A stretch of 64,000 nt of DNA from Candidatus Hydrogenedentota bacterium (GTDB taxonomy: Bacteria > Hydrogenedentota > Hydrogenedentia > Hydrogenedentales > JAEUWI01): contig JAEUWI010000041.1 of assembly GCA_016791475.1 (NCBI GenBank), positions 1-64,000 of the forward strand. Direction: 5' to 3'. The translations under genes were made by a program, and so were the position numbers. Under the pieces are notes generated by a model, which made no database searches, had not been told where the DNA came from, and saw only the letters and a program-made list of their open reading frames with translations. Shown here one piece after another: positions 25,255-34,787 of the stretch. Position 1 is the first letter of the stretch. Each line of letters starts with the position of its first letter.

Positions 25255-26919
25255 TCAACACTTTCCCGACAACAGGGCCCGAGCATGTTCCAGGCTCACG
25301 CTGGACACGGAACCGTCCAGCAAGCGTGCAATTTCTTTTTCCCGCGACTCGGCTTCGATAGCGGTCACGTCGGTGCGCGTGCGCCCGTTTCCGCTCGCCT
25401 TGGCCACCGTGAAGTGCACATCGCCCACGGCCGCGATCTGGGCCAGGTGGGTCACGCACAGCACCTGATGGGACGAGGCGATGGACTGGAGCTTCTGGGC
25501 CACTTTGCGGGCCACGTCGCCGCCGACGCCCGCGTCCACTTCATCGAAGATGAGCGTGGGGATTGTGTCCGCACCCGCCAGGACCGTCTTGATGGCCAGC
25601 ATGATGCGGGACATTTCGCCGCCCGAGGCCACCTGCTTCAGGGGCTTCATGGATTCGCCCTGGTTGGCCGCCAACTGGAAGGTGGCGCGGTCGAAACCGG
25701 AGAGACTGAGAGGGACGCTCTCGATGCGCGCTTCGAAGCGGGCCCCCTTCATCCCCAGTTCCTGCACCGAAGCCGTGACTTCCTTCTCCAGTTTTTTGCC
25801 GGCTTTCTGCCGCGCGGCGCTGAGTTTTCCGCCCGCCTCGGTGATGGTTGCCAGCAGGGCGGTCGATTCGCGCTTCAGGCTGAGCAGTTGCTCGTCGCGA
25901 TTCTCATAACCGCTTAAATCCGCCCAGGCTTTCTCGCGATAGGCGAGCACATCGGCGATCGTGGCGCCATACTTCCGGCGCAGGGCTCCGATAAGGGTGC
26001 TGCGCCGGTTCAACTCGTTCAGTTCCTGGGGGTCGAACTCCATTTCGGCCGTGTAAACCCGCAATTCGGCCGCGATATTGTCCACCGCCGCCTGCACCTC
26101 GGCCAATTGACCGGCCAGGGGAGCAAAGCGCTCGTCAATCGCCGCCAGTTCATCCAGATCGCGCCCGACGGAAGCGAGGCGGTCGATCACGGCAATCTCG
26201 TCTTCTTCGTAAAGCAGGGCGTAGGCCCGTTGGGCGGTCTCGAAGATCGTTTCTGAATTGGTAATGAGGTTAATCCGGGCCTTCAGGGTTTCATCTTCCC
26301 CGGGCTCCAGGGCCGCCTCGTCGATCTCGTTCACTTCAAAGCGGAGAAACTCCATCTGGCGGGTACGGTCCCGATCATCGCTCTCCAGCGCCTCGATGCG
26401 ACGCTCGATATCGCGGTAGGTCTCGACTTGCCCGCGAAGGGCCTGCGCAGCCGCCTCGGTACCGCCGAAAGCGTCGAGGAGGTCCAGTTGGCGATCCGCG
26501 CGGAGCAGGGACTGGTGATCGTGCTGGCCGTGAACGTCCACCAGCTCATCCCCGATGTCGGACAATACCGCAATGGGCACCATGGCCCCGTTGATATAGC
26601 CTTTGGTCCGTCCATCGCGGGAGATGGTTCGGGAGAGGTGGAGTTCGTCGCCTTCCAGCACAATCTCGTGCTCTTTGAGCAGGGCCTTAAGGCGCTTTTT
26701 CGGCGTGCGCAGCAGAAAGATGGCGTCGATCTGGGCTTTTTCCGAACCGGCGCGGAGCACATCGCCCGTGGACCGAGCGCCAAGCACCAGATTGAGCGCA
26801 CCGATGAGAATCGACTTGCCTGCGCCGGTTTCGCCGGTCAGGACATTGAAGCCCCGTTGAAAGTCGATCTCGACGGTGTCAATCAGGGCGTAATTCTGTA
26901 TGCGCAGGGTGGCTAGCAT
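25255..26919 (-). CDS. recN: DNA repair protein RecN
   Basis: SMC-like ATPase recruited to double-strand breaks. The 554-residue protein has Walker A GETGAGKS at 29-36, long coiled coils in the middle, the signature segment ASGGEMSRIMLAIKTVL and Walker B PTLIFDEVDAGVGG near the C-terminus. Start ATG 26919 overlaps the tlyA stop by 7 bases and gives the standard N-terminus LATLRIQNYALID; the upstream extension in the same frame is coding for nothing recognisable. tlyA-recN adjacency is widespread in bacteria, which supports both calls. Confidence 0.96.
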   Translation of the reverse strand: MLATLRIQNYALIDTVEIDFQRGFNVLTGETGAGKSILIGALNLVLGARSTGDVLRAGSEKAQIDAIFLLRTPKKRLKALLKEHEIVLEGDELHLSRTISRDGRTKGYINGAMVPIAVLSDIGDELVDVHGQHDHQSLLRADRQLDLLDAFGGTEAAAQALRGQVETYRDIERRIEALESDDRDRTRQMEFLRFEVNEIDEAALEPGEDETLKARINLITNSETIFETAQRAYALLYEEDEIAVIDRLASVGRDLDELAAIDERFAPLAGQLAEVQAAVDNIAAELRVYTAEMEFDPQELNELNRRSTLIGALRRKYGATIADVLAYREKAWADLSGYENRDEQLLSLKRESTALLATITEAGGKLSAARQKAGKKLEKEVTASVQELGMKGARFEARIESVPLSLSGFDRATFQLAANQGESMKPLKQVASGGEMSRIMLAIKTVLAGADTIPTLIFDEVDAGVGGDVARKVAQKLQSIASSHQVLCVTHLAQIAAVGDVHFTVAKASGNGRTRTDVTAIEAESREKEIARLLDGSVSSVSLEHARALLSGKC

Positions 26920-27668
26920 GGAATCGGCTCCGCCGGTGCAAAATCGCGCAGCCAGGCCAGAAATTCTTTGTTGCCCGCGGGCCCGGTGAGGGGCGAGGGG
27001 ATCACGTCGATGGATTGAAAGCCCAGTCCCCGGGCCACGGCGCATACATCGTCCACAGTCTGCTGGCGCACATCCTCATCGCGCACCACGCCGCCCTTGC
27101 CGATCTGGCCCTTGCCCGCTTCAAACTGGGGCTTGATCAGCACGATGCCTTCGGGCGCTTCGCCCAGCACCGGCATGAGGGGCGGCAGCACGATCTTCAG
27201 CGAGATGAAGGAGCAATCCGCAACAAAGCGGGTGGGGGCCTCGTCGAGCATGTCCCGCGTGAGATTGCGCACGTTGCAGCGCTCCATCACCACCACGCGG
27301 GGATCTTGGCGGAGGTCCCAGGCGAGTTGGCCATAGCCCACATCGACCGCATAGACCTTGGTCGCGCCCTGCTGGAGGCAGCAATCGGTGAAGCCGCCCG
27401 TGGACGCGCCCACGTCGATACAGACATGCCCCGCCACGACAAAGGGGAAGTTTTCGAAGGCGGCGGCCAGCTTGTCGCCGCCCCGGCTCACGAATCGGGC
27501 CTGTTCGCGAATTTCGAGGGCGAATTCGCTGTCCACCCGAAGACCGGGCTTGTCCAGCTTGTTGCCGGAGGCGTCGAAGACCTGCCCGGTCTGAATCAGT
27601 CCCTGCGCCTTGGAGCGGGATACCCCCGCCTGCTGTTGCACCAGAATGTCGAGTCGCTCTTTGACCAT
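26913..27668 (-). CDS. tlyA: TlyA-family rRNA 2'-O-methyltransferase
   Basis: A 251-residue protein with an N-terminal S4 RNA-binding domain (RLDILVQQQAGVSRSKAQGLIQTG) and an FtsJ/RrmJ-like SAM domain (DVGASTGGFTDCCLQQGA, followed by DVGYGQLAWDLR, DCSFISLK and IKPQFEAG, the K-D-K-type catalytic positions). TlyA homologues methylate 16S and 23S rRNA riboses; some also act as haemolysins, a role not implied here. ATG 27668 gives the normal start MVKERLDILV. The gene heads the operon and is preceded by a good promoter at 27715-27742. Confidence 0.92.
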   Translation of the reverse strand: MVKERLDILVQQQAGVSRSKAQGLIQTGQVFDASGNKLDKPGLRVDSEFALEIREQARFVSRGGDKLAAAFENFPFVVAGHVCIDVGASTGGFTDCCLQQGATKVYAVDVGYGQLAWDLRQDPRVVVMERCNVRNLTRDMLDEAPTRFVADCSFISLKIVLPPLMPVLGEAPEGIVLIKPQFEAGKGQIGKGGVVRDEDVRQQTVDDVCAVARGLGFQSIDVIPSPLTGPAGNKEFLAWLRDFAPAEPIPC

Positions 27669-27714
27669 ATATCCGCTTACGTAGACCGTCGATACCACAA
27701 TAGGTTGTAGTGGG

Positions 27715-27742
27715 ATTATACGCGATCCGGCGGCGGAGTAAA
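27715..27742 (-). promoter_or_regulatory. Sigma-70-like promoter of the tlyA-recN operon
   Basis: On the minus strand TTTACT (27742-27737), a 16-base spacer and a perfect TATAAT (27720-27715) place the start of transcription near 27708, 40 bases before the tlyA ATG. Confidence 0.65.
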
Positions 27743-27800
27743 CACTTTTGAGGACCCTGAGCGTGGGACCGCAGGTCTTAGTCGATGAAAGAGCAAGACT

Positions 27801-27993
27801 GGGTGCCACCCGTACACGCAGGAGCCCCAGCGACTAAGTTTACGGGTGTATCGCTGAGACGAAATACCTTGCGAATTTCCTGCGACCTCAACGCACAGTC
27901 GTTGTAAGCATATTAAGATCTCTCAATTGCATCGGGTCAGCTCACCCGCAAGCTACCGACCGCCTCAGGCGGCCCGCGTGCGGGTGGCACCCC
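27801..27993. repeat. Inverted GGGTGCCACCC repeat in the tlyA / giant-protein gap
   Basis: GGGTGCCACCCGTACACGC at 27801-27819 reappears inverted, with a two-base deletion, at 27976-27993 (reverse complement GGGGTGCCACCCGCACGC). Each copy is itself partly palindromic (GGGTGNCACCC). The rest of the 340-base gap between tlyA and the giant gene's stop has only the tlyA promoter; no further gene was seen. Confidence 0.7.
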
Positions 27994-28008
27994 GGGTTGA
28001 GTTTTTTA

Positions 28009-31000
28009 CTACCGCGCGGGCGGGGCCGCCGTGAGCACCCGGGCGCCCGCCTCCTCGCTGATGACCAGGATCGCGAATTGCTTCACCTGGGCAATGTCCA
28101 GCGTGCTGGAGGAGGCATAGTCGAAGCGGCCCCGGAGGTCGGTGTAGCCATCGCGGTAGAAGACGGTCTCGCCGCTTTGCATCTGGGCGAATACCTTGAC
28201 GTATACCTTCGGCAAGGGCTTGCCGTCGGCTTTGCCGGTGACCTGTACCTGGCCGTAGCGCTCGATCAACTGAGCGACCAGGCTGCTGGCGTAGCGAATG
28301 CCGGAACGGTTGATGCCGCCCGCTTCCGCTTTCACAATGACATGGCGCGCGGCGAACTCGGCGGGGAGGGACACTGCAGTCTGGCTTTGGGCGGTGTCGA
28401 AGGTGACCGTGAGCGTCGCCACGGGTTTCACACCTGCGACCACGTTGGTGTCGGCGAGGGCGAAGGGACTCCGGGTGAAGAGCATTTCCAGATCGATGGG
28501 GTAGAAGCTGAGCACACATGACTTCAGGTTGCCGTAGCGAATGAGGAGCGAGTCCTCCTTCACCTCCAGATCGAGCTGGGGCTCTTGCGCGGCGAGGGCG
28601 TCCTGTCCGGGTTGCTTATCCGTCGCGGGCGTATTGGCCCCGACGATTTCGCTGGCCTGTGCCACGATGGCGGCGAAGCGCTCGCGCCAGGCGTCCACGG
28701 GATAATCCTTGTACTGCGCGGCGATGGTGGCCGCCGACGACGGATCTTCACGGTAGAAGGCGAGGTAGGCCTGAAGGTAGTCATACTGGATGCGCGTGGG
28801 CAGCGCCTCCGGCTGCACCTGCTCGAAGTAGGCCATGGCCTCGCCGACGCGATCCTGCAGGAGCAGGTAATAGGTCAGGGCGAGCAGATCCTCCTGACGC
28901 GGCGCGGTGCGATGAGCCAGCACGTTCAGCAGGGCGTTGTACTGCTGCTCCAGTTGGGCGTTGGTGATCATCCACTTGCCCTCCAGGTGGTGGGCCCGGG
29001 GATTGATGAGCGGCACGAATTCCATGTGCTGGTAGGTCTTTCGCTCCACGGGCACGATGGTCAGCAGGGCGCTCTCGAAGCTGGGGCCTGTCTGGGCTAT
29101 GAAGTCTTCCCGGTACTGGAGGAAGGTTTTTAGTCCATCTGCGTCGTTGTGGTGGACCGCATAGGCCCAGCAATCCGGCTGATACATCGCCCGGCCCTTC
29201 AGCAGCGTCAACACCTGCTGGTAGAAGGCCTGATCCTTCATCCGCCAGAGCACGAGCCCAAGATCGAGGCGGTTGAGGTTGGACTGCTTCAGGTACGCGA
29301 TGACCTCGTCCGCCGTGCCCTGCTGGGAGACGTAGGCCCACGAGGTGGTATCGGTCGTCGTGGGCACCTCCACGACCGCCATGGAAGCCGGTTCCGCGTG
29401 CGCGAGCAACTGGCCGTTCTGGCTTACGTGAACGGGGAAGTGGGTGAAGGTCCCGGCCTGCGGGAAGTAAAAGAAATACTCCAGTCGCGCCGTGCTGTAG
29501 GCGTCGAGGCCGAGACGCTCGCTCTTCGTATAGCGACCGCTGCCCACGGGCAACGCGCCTGCGGGGATCTGGTGGAGCACTTCGATTTGGAGGGGCGTGG
29601 AGGCCGGGTTGGTCGCCGTGACCTGACAGCCGTAAACGACACCCGTGAGGAATTCACCGGTCACGAACTTGTCGAATTGCTGGTTGCCCTCAAAGCGGAA
29701 GCGATCATCCTGGCGGAAGAAATTCTGACTCACCAGTACGGGCGTATCCGCGACGGAAGGCGCGGCGTCAATATCTTTGTAGAAGGCGATGGCCGCGCCG
29801 CCCGCTTTCACGGTGAAGAAACCGTCCGTGCTGCTCTGTTCGTGCTTCGGCGATTCAAAAGGCAGATCGAGCACCGCCAGAGCCAGCATGGCTTCGGTGA
29901 AGTTCGAAGCGGCTTCTGCGAGGTTACCGGACACGAAGGGCCTCGCCGGATCCGCCTCGGCATAATCGCGCCAGAAGGCATTCACGGGAATCAGCCCAGA
30001 GGTTGCCTGGCCGATGGGCAGCTTGTAGTAATCGTTTTCGAGCAGGGCCTTGGTTTTTTCGGGCGCGCGGTAAAGGGCCCGGTAGTTATCGAACAGAATT
30101 CCTACAGGCATTTCCTCTTTGGCCAGATTGGCGGCCCCACCAGTTGCGAAGTTGAATTGTCGGTTACCTTTCGAATCGACCAATTCCGGTAACGCTTGCG
30201 GCCTGTCTACTCCAGACGAACGGTTTCCGTCGGCATCCGATTCAACTCCTCGCCGTTTTGCTTTTTCTTCCATTTTCTTCTCGGGTCTGGCTTCGCCCGC
30301 ATTAAAAAAGTCTGTGCCGTTCCCATTGGCTTCAATGCCGACTCTGGGATCAAAGCCGCCATTGCCGGGACGCCCGAGGGGATCGCCGCCGACATCACTG
30401 ACCCCAAGGGAAACACCGGCCACGAAGGGCACTTCCTTGCCGACCGTAATACTTTCGTCGGCATATAAGTGCGAAGTATTGTACGTGCTGACCAGGTCAT
30501 GCACCGCGAACCCTGCCCTGGATCCCAGCGCGCCGCCATAGAGCGCGGTCATGAAGAGGGTGTTGAAATACTCCGGGTTAGGCGGTCGCATGTCCAGGGC
30601 ATCGCGCACGAAAGGCGAGACCACGGCCTGGGCCTCGGGGAATCGCCGGGCCAGCAGGATTTTCTCCACGAGGTTAAGCTGCCCGAGTTTCCAAGGCTCC
30701 AGGTAACCCTTCAGGTCTTCCTCCAGCAGCCACTGATCGATAAAGGTCTTCTGGTACTTGTTCGCGAGATAAGGGCGAACAACCGCATCGAAGAAGGCCC
30801 GGTCCTTGTGGTAGAGGAACAGGTTCAGCTCGTGGGATTCGTAGGTGGAGAACTTGGTTCGCTTCTCCGCATCGCTCAGGCTAGGCCAGCGCGACAGAAA
30901 GCTGAACTCCGCCAGTTTGGCGTCTCCATTGAGCGTCATGAACAAAGCCATCACCGACGGGACGGAATCGTAGACCTGCACGTTGGCCTCGCCGGTGAGA

Positions 31001-34000
31001 CTCACCTTCAATTCGGTGCCCGTCTCCAGCACCTGAATGCGCTTCTGCTCCACGAGTGACTTCGCGGGATCCAGGGCCTTCGCCAGGCGCTGATCGCGGG
31101 GTGTCCAGGCCTGCGCGGGCAGCGTGGCGTACGATGACACCGTGGCGAAGGGATCCGTGGCGACGATCTGGACAAAGCCCCGGCCCTGGAGTGCTTCGGC
31201 GGGGACCGCCACCAGGCCATTGGCGTCGGGCTTAAGGTTGTAGATCGCCGAGGATTCGCCATCGAGGAAATCGAAACTGGGGGAGAAAGGGATCACAGGC
31301 ATGGATTCACCGATCTCCGCCGTCCGCGCCGGGCTTGGCTGCTCGGAAGGCTTCGGGGGCGAAATCGCGACGGGCGCTTCCCCGGAACTCGCGGCGTCCT
31401 GCGCCGCCTGCGTTTCTTCGAAGCTCCACGGATTCAGCAACAGCGACGGACGCTCCAGCATGTTTCCCGGAAACTTCTCGGCGAAGCGGCGCTCCAGCAC
31501 ATAGCGGAATTCATCGCCGATTTGACGGCCCGAGGTGTAGAGCGCATAACCCTGGTTCAGGTTCCACGCCATGGCATAGGGCGGTCTGGTCACGTTAAAC
31601 TGTTGATAGGCGTAGCGGTCCGGTAGAAAGCGGGTAGAGACCACGTGGACGCGCGTGAATTCGTTGGCCCCGCCCACTAGCACCTCCAGGCCGCCGCTAT
31701 CGGTCTTGACTTGCTGAATCTGGAGCACGGCAGGTGCGGGCGTCTCCAGAATGCGATGGGCCGAAGCCACATAACCACCGGTGGCCTCGCCATCGGTAAC
31801 GCACACCGTGATCCGCCTCCCGGAGGCCTTCATGTGCAGTAGGTAGTCGCCCGCCGAAAGGCCCGACAGGGTGAGGTAGCCATCTTCCAGGGCGAGGGCG
31901 TCACTCCGATCCGCCGTGTAAACACCTTGGCGCATTTCGAGGAGAGACCCAGCGTCCGTGGCCTTGTCCGGCGCATCACCCGACAAGGGCACATACAGGA
32001 CCTCGCGTGTGCTGCCCTGGAGCACGGGGGGATAAGTGACGCCCGGCTTTGTCAGATTCCACGCCTGAGGCATGAAGCCGGGAGACGAAGCACTGACCTG
32101 ATAGATGTCTTTCAGGTCCCCCAATGAAATTTTTCCTTCACTATCGGTCTGGAGATCCACCGTCACGGGATCGGTGAAGTGGAGGTGATTCAAGGTAAAA
32201 TTGACCAGGCGATCGGCGATGGCCATTCCGTTCTTGTCGCGCATTTCCAGGCCGTAGCCCCCGTCCGACTTCGTGAGGAAGAGGGCGGCGGTCTGCGGTG
32301 TGGCGTGGATGCCGTTCACCGCAATGACCTGTTCCGCGCTCAGCGGCAGGGGCTCGCCGCCGGTCAGTTTCTCCAGGGTGCCATTCAGGGCGAAGGTCAC
32401 TTGTGCCAGATTCTCCGGCACGCGAAATTCGTGGATGGACAGCTCATTGTTTTGCAGGGCAAAGTCGCTGATCTGCTGGCTGCTCTCGATGCCGTCGTGG
32501 GTGCGGGAGCGAATCGAGAGCACGGGGTTTTTCAAGCGCGAGAGGGGTATGGGGGTGCCGTTGAGATAGAGGAGGGGGCGCACTGCAACTTTGGCCGACG
32601 TGCCTGCGCGCAGGGATTCCTGATCCACGTGGAAGCCCGCAGCGAGGTTATAGTTCTCGCCTGCATGCTGAAAATTCGCCAGGGTCGTGAAGTCACCCGC
32701 GCATAACAGTAAGGATTGCTCGCCGGGTGTCGTGGAGAAAGGGAGAGTGAGCTCGCCGTCCTTGTCTGCCGTGTACATGCGTTCGGAAAACCAGATGGAC
32801 GCGTCCGGCACTTTCGTTCCGGTTTCGTCGAAGACTGTAAAGACTTGTCCGCCGCTGCTGGTGCGGCTGAGGTATTGCAGGTCGCCTTTCGCCACCACCG
32901 CGCGGCTGCTGGTGCCGTTGCCCACGAACTCGATCACCCAGACGCCTCGTCCGGTCAGCTCGGGAAAGGAGAATTCCCGCCGCACGCGGGTGAGGGGGGG
33001 CTCGGTGTAGGTGTAGACCTGCTCTTCATTCGCCACAAGCCCGTCGAGGTCGATGGCGGTGTTGATGGGTTGTTTGAATTGCTGGTAGTAATTTCGCGTG
33101 TCGATCTCAAAGACCTTTACCAGCAGACGATCCACGTTCTTTACCCATAGGTCCAGGGTGACAGGCTCGTCAATGCCGAAGCGCCCCCGATTTTCCGGCA
33201 CAAAGGCCACCTCGACGCGATTTTTCAACTCGTCCACATCGGCGGGATTGAGCCATGTGTACCAGCGCTCCAGATCGCCCTTGCCCTGGGTGAGCTTCGC
33301 GGCGGCGAAGTGACGACGCAGGTAATCCTCACGTATGTACGGCTTGAAGGTGTCGTAGTCTGTGTCGGTCTCAAAGAAGGCGCGCAGGTAGAAGCCGATC
33401 AGGTCCTCGTCCGATTCCACGGCAGGTAGACCCGTGGCGCCGTCAAAGTTAAGCGAGAAATCGACCCGGTATACGGCGTTGTCGGGCAGTGTAAGATACT
33501 CGGGGTTCGTGTAGTCTGCCCGGCGGGGCAATTTAATGTACTGAAAAAATCGATCGCGGTTGTAAATGCCCTGACTCATGTCAAAAACAAGTCGGTGATA
33601 GAGCACATGGGCCTTCAGCGAGTTGTGGGCGGGCGCAAGACGTTGCACGAAGTCCCACAGGCGCTCCAGGTAGGCCTCCATGGCTGCTGGGTCCCGCTGC
33701 CAGTTGGCGTCGTCATTGCCGGGCGACAGGCGGCGCAGGTAGGCCTCGATGAACTGGGTATTGTCCAGCAGTTCTGGCTTGAGGGCGACCAGGGCGTCGA
33801 GTTGCTCCCGGGTCAGGAGCTTGTGAATGCCGAGCTCGCCGAAATTACCACTATTCGGCGCATTGAGGTCCTTAGCGATAAGTTCGGGCAGGCGTGGATA
33901 ATCCGGCAGGCTGAGCTTGGCCAAGAGGTTGCGGAGGCGCGCGGGGGAGAGGTCCGTGGCGAGGAGCCAGTCATAGGCCCCGGCACGAAATCCCTCCACC

Positions 34001-34464
34001 GTCTCCTGATAGTTCGCGTTGTTCAGCGTCCGCTCCAGGAAGCCCTCCCGGCTGACGAGCGCGGGGTCCAGGGCCGTGGGCAGGCCGGGAGCCTCGCCGG
34101 GCACCTGGCGCTGGTGGTCAAAAGAAAAGCCGAAGATGGATTTCAGGTACTCCAGCGTCTCCTCGGGCTTGGCGGGATAGCGCAGCAGCGCCTGGCGATT
34201 TCGGATCTCTCGGACCTGCTCCGTCTCGCCATAGCGCGCGGCCCAGGCCTCCAGCAGTTTCGGGACCTCTTCCAGCTTGCCCGTCTCCTGAAGGTGGAGG
34301 CAACTGAAGTAGTAGTAGTCCTCCGTACCGGGGACGAGCTCTTTCAGCACTTCCGCGCGGTCCTTCGCAAGGGCAAAACGCTCCAGGAACTGAAGATCGG
34401 CCCCCTTCGCGACACCCGCCACGCCCAATGCCAACAGCACGACCCACCCGATTCGCAGTTTCAT
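28009..34464 (-). CDS. Giant secreted alpha-2-macroglobulin-like protein
   Basis: A 2151-residue exported protein starting with a signal peptide (MKLRIGWVVLLALGVAGVAKGA). The middle holds repeated macroglobulin/Ig-like beta modules (LTRVRREFSFPELTGRGVWVIEF, FTVFDETGTKVPDASIWFSERMYTADKDGELTLPF, AGTSAKVAVRPLLYLNGTPIPLSRL) and a bait-like disordered stretch rich in charge near residue 1480 (EARPEKKMEEKAKRRGVESDADGN); the C-terminal third is helical, TPR-like, and ends with more beta modules. No CxEQ thioester motif was found, so it cannot trap proteases covalently. AGGGAG lies 7 bases before ATG 34464. It is transcribed alone. The macroglobulin relation is inferred from module style; true function unknown. 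Confidence 0.7.
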   Translation of the reverse strand: MKLRIGWVVLLALGVAGVAKGADLQFLERFALAKDRAEVLKELVPGTEDYYYFSCLHLQETGKLEEVPKLLEAWAARYGETEQVREIRNRQALLRYPAKPEETLEYLKSIFGFSFDHQRQVPGEAPGLPTALDPALVSREGFLERTLNNANYQETVEGFRAGAYDWLLATDLSPARLRNLLAKLSLPDYPRLPELIAKDLNAPNSGNFGELGIHKLLTREQLDALVALKPELLDNTQFIEAYLRRLSPGNDDANWQRDPAAMEAYLERLWDFVQRLAPAHNSLKAHVLYHRLVFDMSQGIYNRDRFFQYIKLPRRADYTNPEYLTLPDNAVYRVDFSLNFDGATGLPAVESDEDLIGFYLRAFFETDTDYDTFKPYIREDYLRRHFAAAKLTQGKGDLERWYTWLNPADVDELKNRVEVAFVPENRGRFGIDEPVTLDLWVKNVDRLLVKVFEIDTRNYYQQFKQPINTAIDLDGLVANEEQVYTYTEPPLTRVRREFSFPELTGRGVWVIEFVGNGTSSRAVVAKGDLQYLSRTSSGGQVFTVFDETGTKVPDASIWFSERMYTADKDGELTLPFSTTPGEQSLLLCAGDFTTLANFQHAGENYNLAAGFHVDQESLRAGTSAKVAVRPLLYLNGTPIPLSRLKNPVLSIRSRTHDGIESSQQISDFALQNNELSIHEFRVPENLAQVTFALNGTLEKLTGGEPLPLSAEQVIAVNGIHATPQTAALFLTKSDGGYGLEMRDKNGMAIADRLVNFTLNHLHFTDPVTVDLQTDSEGKISLGDLKDIYQVSASSPGFMPQAWNLTKPGVTYPPVLQGSTREVLYVPLSGDAPDKATDAGSLLEMRQGVYTADRSDALALEDGYLTLSGLSAGDYLLHMKASGRRITVCVTDGEATGGYVASAHRILETPAPAVLQIQQVKTDSGGLEVLVGGANEFTRVHVVSTRFLPDRYAYQQFNVTRPPYAMAWNLNQGYALYTSGRQIGDEFRYVLERRFAEKFPGNMLERPSLLLNPWSFEETQAAQDAASSGEAPVAISPPKPSEQPSPARTAEIGESMPVIPFSPSFDFLDGESSAIYNLKPDANGLVAVPAEALQGRGFVQIVATDPFATVSSYATLPAQAWTPRDQRLAKALDPAKSLVEQKRIQVLETGTELKVSLTGEANVQVYDSVPSVMALFMTLNGDAKLAEFSFLSRWPSLSDAEKRTKFSTYESHELNLFLYHKDRAFFDAVVRPYLANKYQKTFIDQWLLEEDLKGYLEPWKLGQLNLVEKILLARRFPEAQAVVSPFVRDALDMRPPNPEYFNTLFMTALYGGALGSRAGFAVHDLVSTYNTSHLYADESITVGKEVPFVAGVSLGVSDVGGDPLGRPGNGGFDPRVGIEANGNGTDFFNAGEARPEKKMEEKAKRRGVESDADGNRSSGVDRPQALPELVDSKGNRQFNFATGGAANLAKEEMPVGILFDNYRALYRAPEKTKALLENDYYKLPIGQATSGLIPVNAFWRDYAEADPARPFVSGNLAEAASNFTEAMLALAVLDLPFESPKHEQSSTDGFFTVKAGGAAIAFYKDIDAAPSVADTPVLVSQNFFRQDDRFRFEGNQQFDKFVTGEFLTGVVYGCQVTATNPASTPLQIEVLHQIPAGALPVGSGRYTKSERLGLDAYSTARLEYFFYFPQAGTFTHFPVHVSQNGQLLAHAEPASMAVVEVPTTTDTTSWAYVSQQGTADEVIAYLKQSNLNRLDLGLVLWRMKDQAFYQQVLTLLKGRAMYQPDCWAYAVHHNDADGLKTFLQYREDFIAQTGPSFESALLTIVPVERKTYQHMEFVPLINPRAHHLEGKWMITNAQLEQQYNALLNVLAHRTAPRQEDLLALTYYLLLQDRVGEAMAYFEQVQPEALPTRIQYDYLQAYLAFYREDPSSAATIAAQYKDYPVDAWRERFAAIVAQASEIVGANTPATDKQPGQDALAAQEPQLDLEVKEDSLLIRYGNLKSCVLSFYPIDLEMLFTRSPFALADTNVVAGVKPVATLTVTFDTAQSQTAVSLPAEFAARHVIVKAEAGGINRSGIRYASSLVAQLIERYGQVQVTGKADGKPLPKVYVKVFAQMQSGETVFYRDGYTDLRGRFDYASSSTLDIAQVKQFAILVISEEAGARVLTAAPPAR

Positions 34465-34703
34465 GGCAACGCTCCCTGTGATTGAGGTAATGACTATTCT
34501 ATGCCCGACCGACGGCAAAGGGTTTCCACATCAAGGTAACGCCCCGCCGGGAAAGATGTTCACGATCAGCGATCCATTAGACACCATCCGGGAACCCGAG
34601 TTCGCGAAATTCTCAACGACGGAAATTTGAATCCCTGCCCGCGATAAATGCAGTCCCAGGAAGGAAACGCACTCTTCTGGAGTTTCGTTGACGCAGGCGC
34701 TGT

Positions 34704-34732
34704 TTGACAACAACGCGCCAGTTGGGCAGAAT
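34704..34732 (+). promoter_or_regulatory. Promoter of the enolase/MetE-like operon
   Basis: A perfect -35 TTGACA (34704-34709), 17-base spacer and CAGAAT (34727-34732) lie about 55 bases before the enolase-superfamily start. The other ~230 bases of the 34465-34787 gap hold nothing else recognised. Confidence 0.6.
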
Positions 34733-34735
34733 CCT

Positions 34736-34747
34736 TTTCACGTGAAA
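34736..34747 (+). promoter_or_regulatory. Perfect 12-bp palindrome TTTCACGTGAAA (candidate operator)
   Basis: The dyad begins 3 bases after the -10 hexamer, so it covers the expected transcription start. A repressor bound there would block initiation. No regulator gene is adjacent. Confidence 0.5.
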
Positions 34748-34787
34748 CGGCTCTGCTTGGATTTTCACGCTGGAAATGAGAGAGACT

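Noticed and set aside
28009-34464. Thioester motif (CxEQ) in the giant macroglobulin-like protein
   Set aside because: Scanned for GCxEQ-like sequences; only an LSAEQ without Cys is present, so no thioester is claimed.
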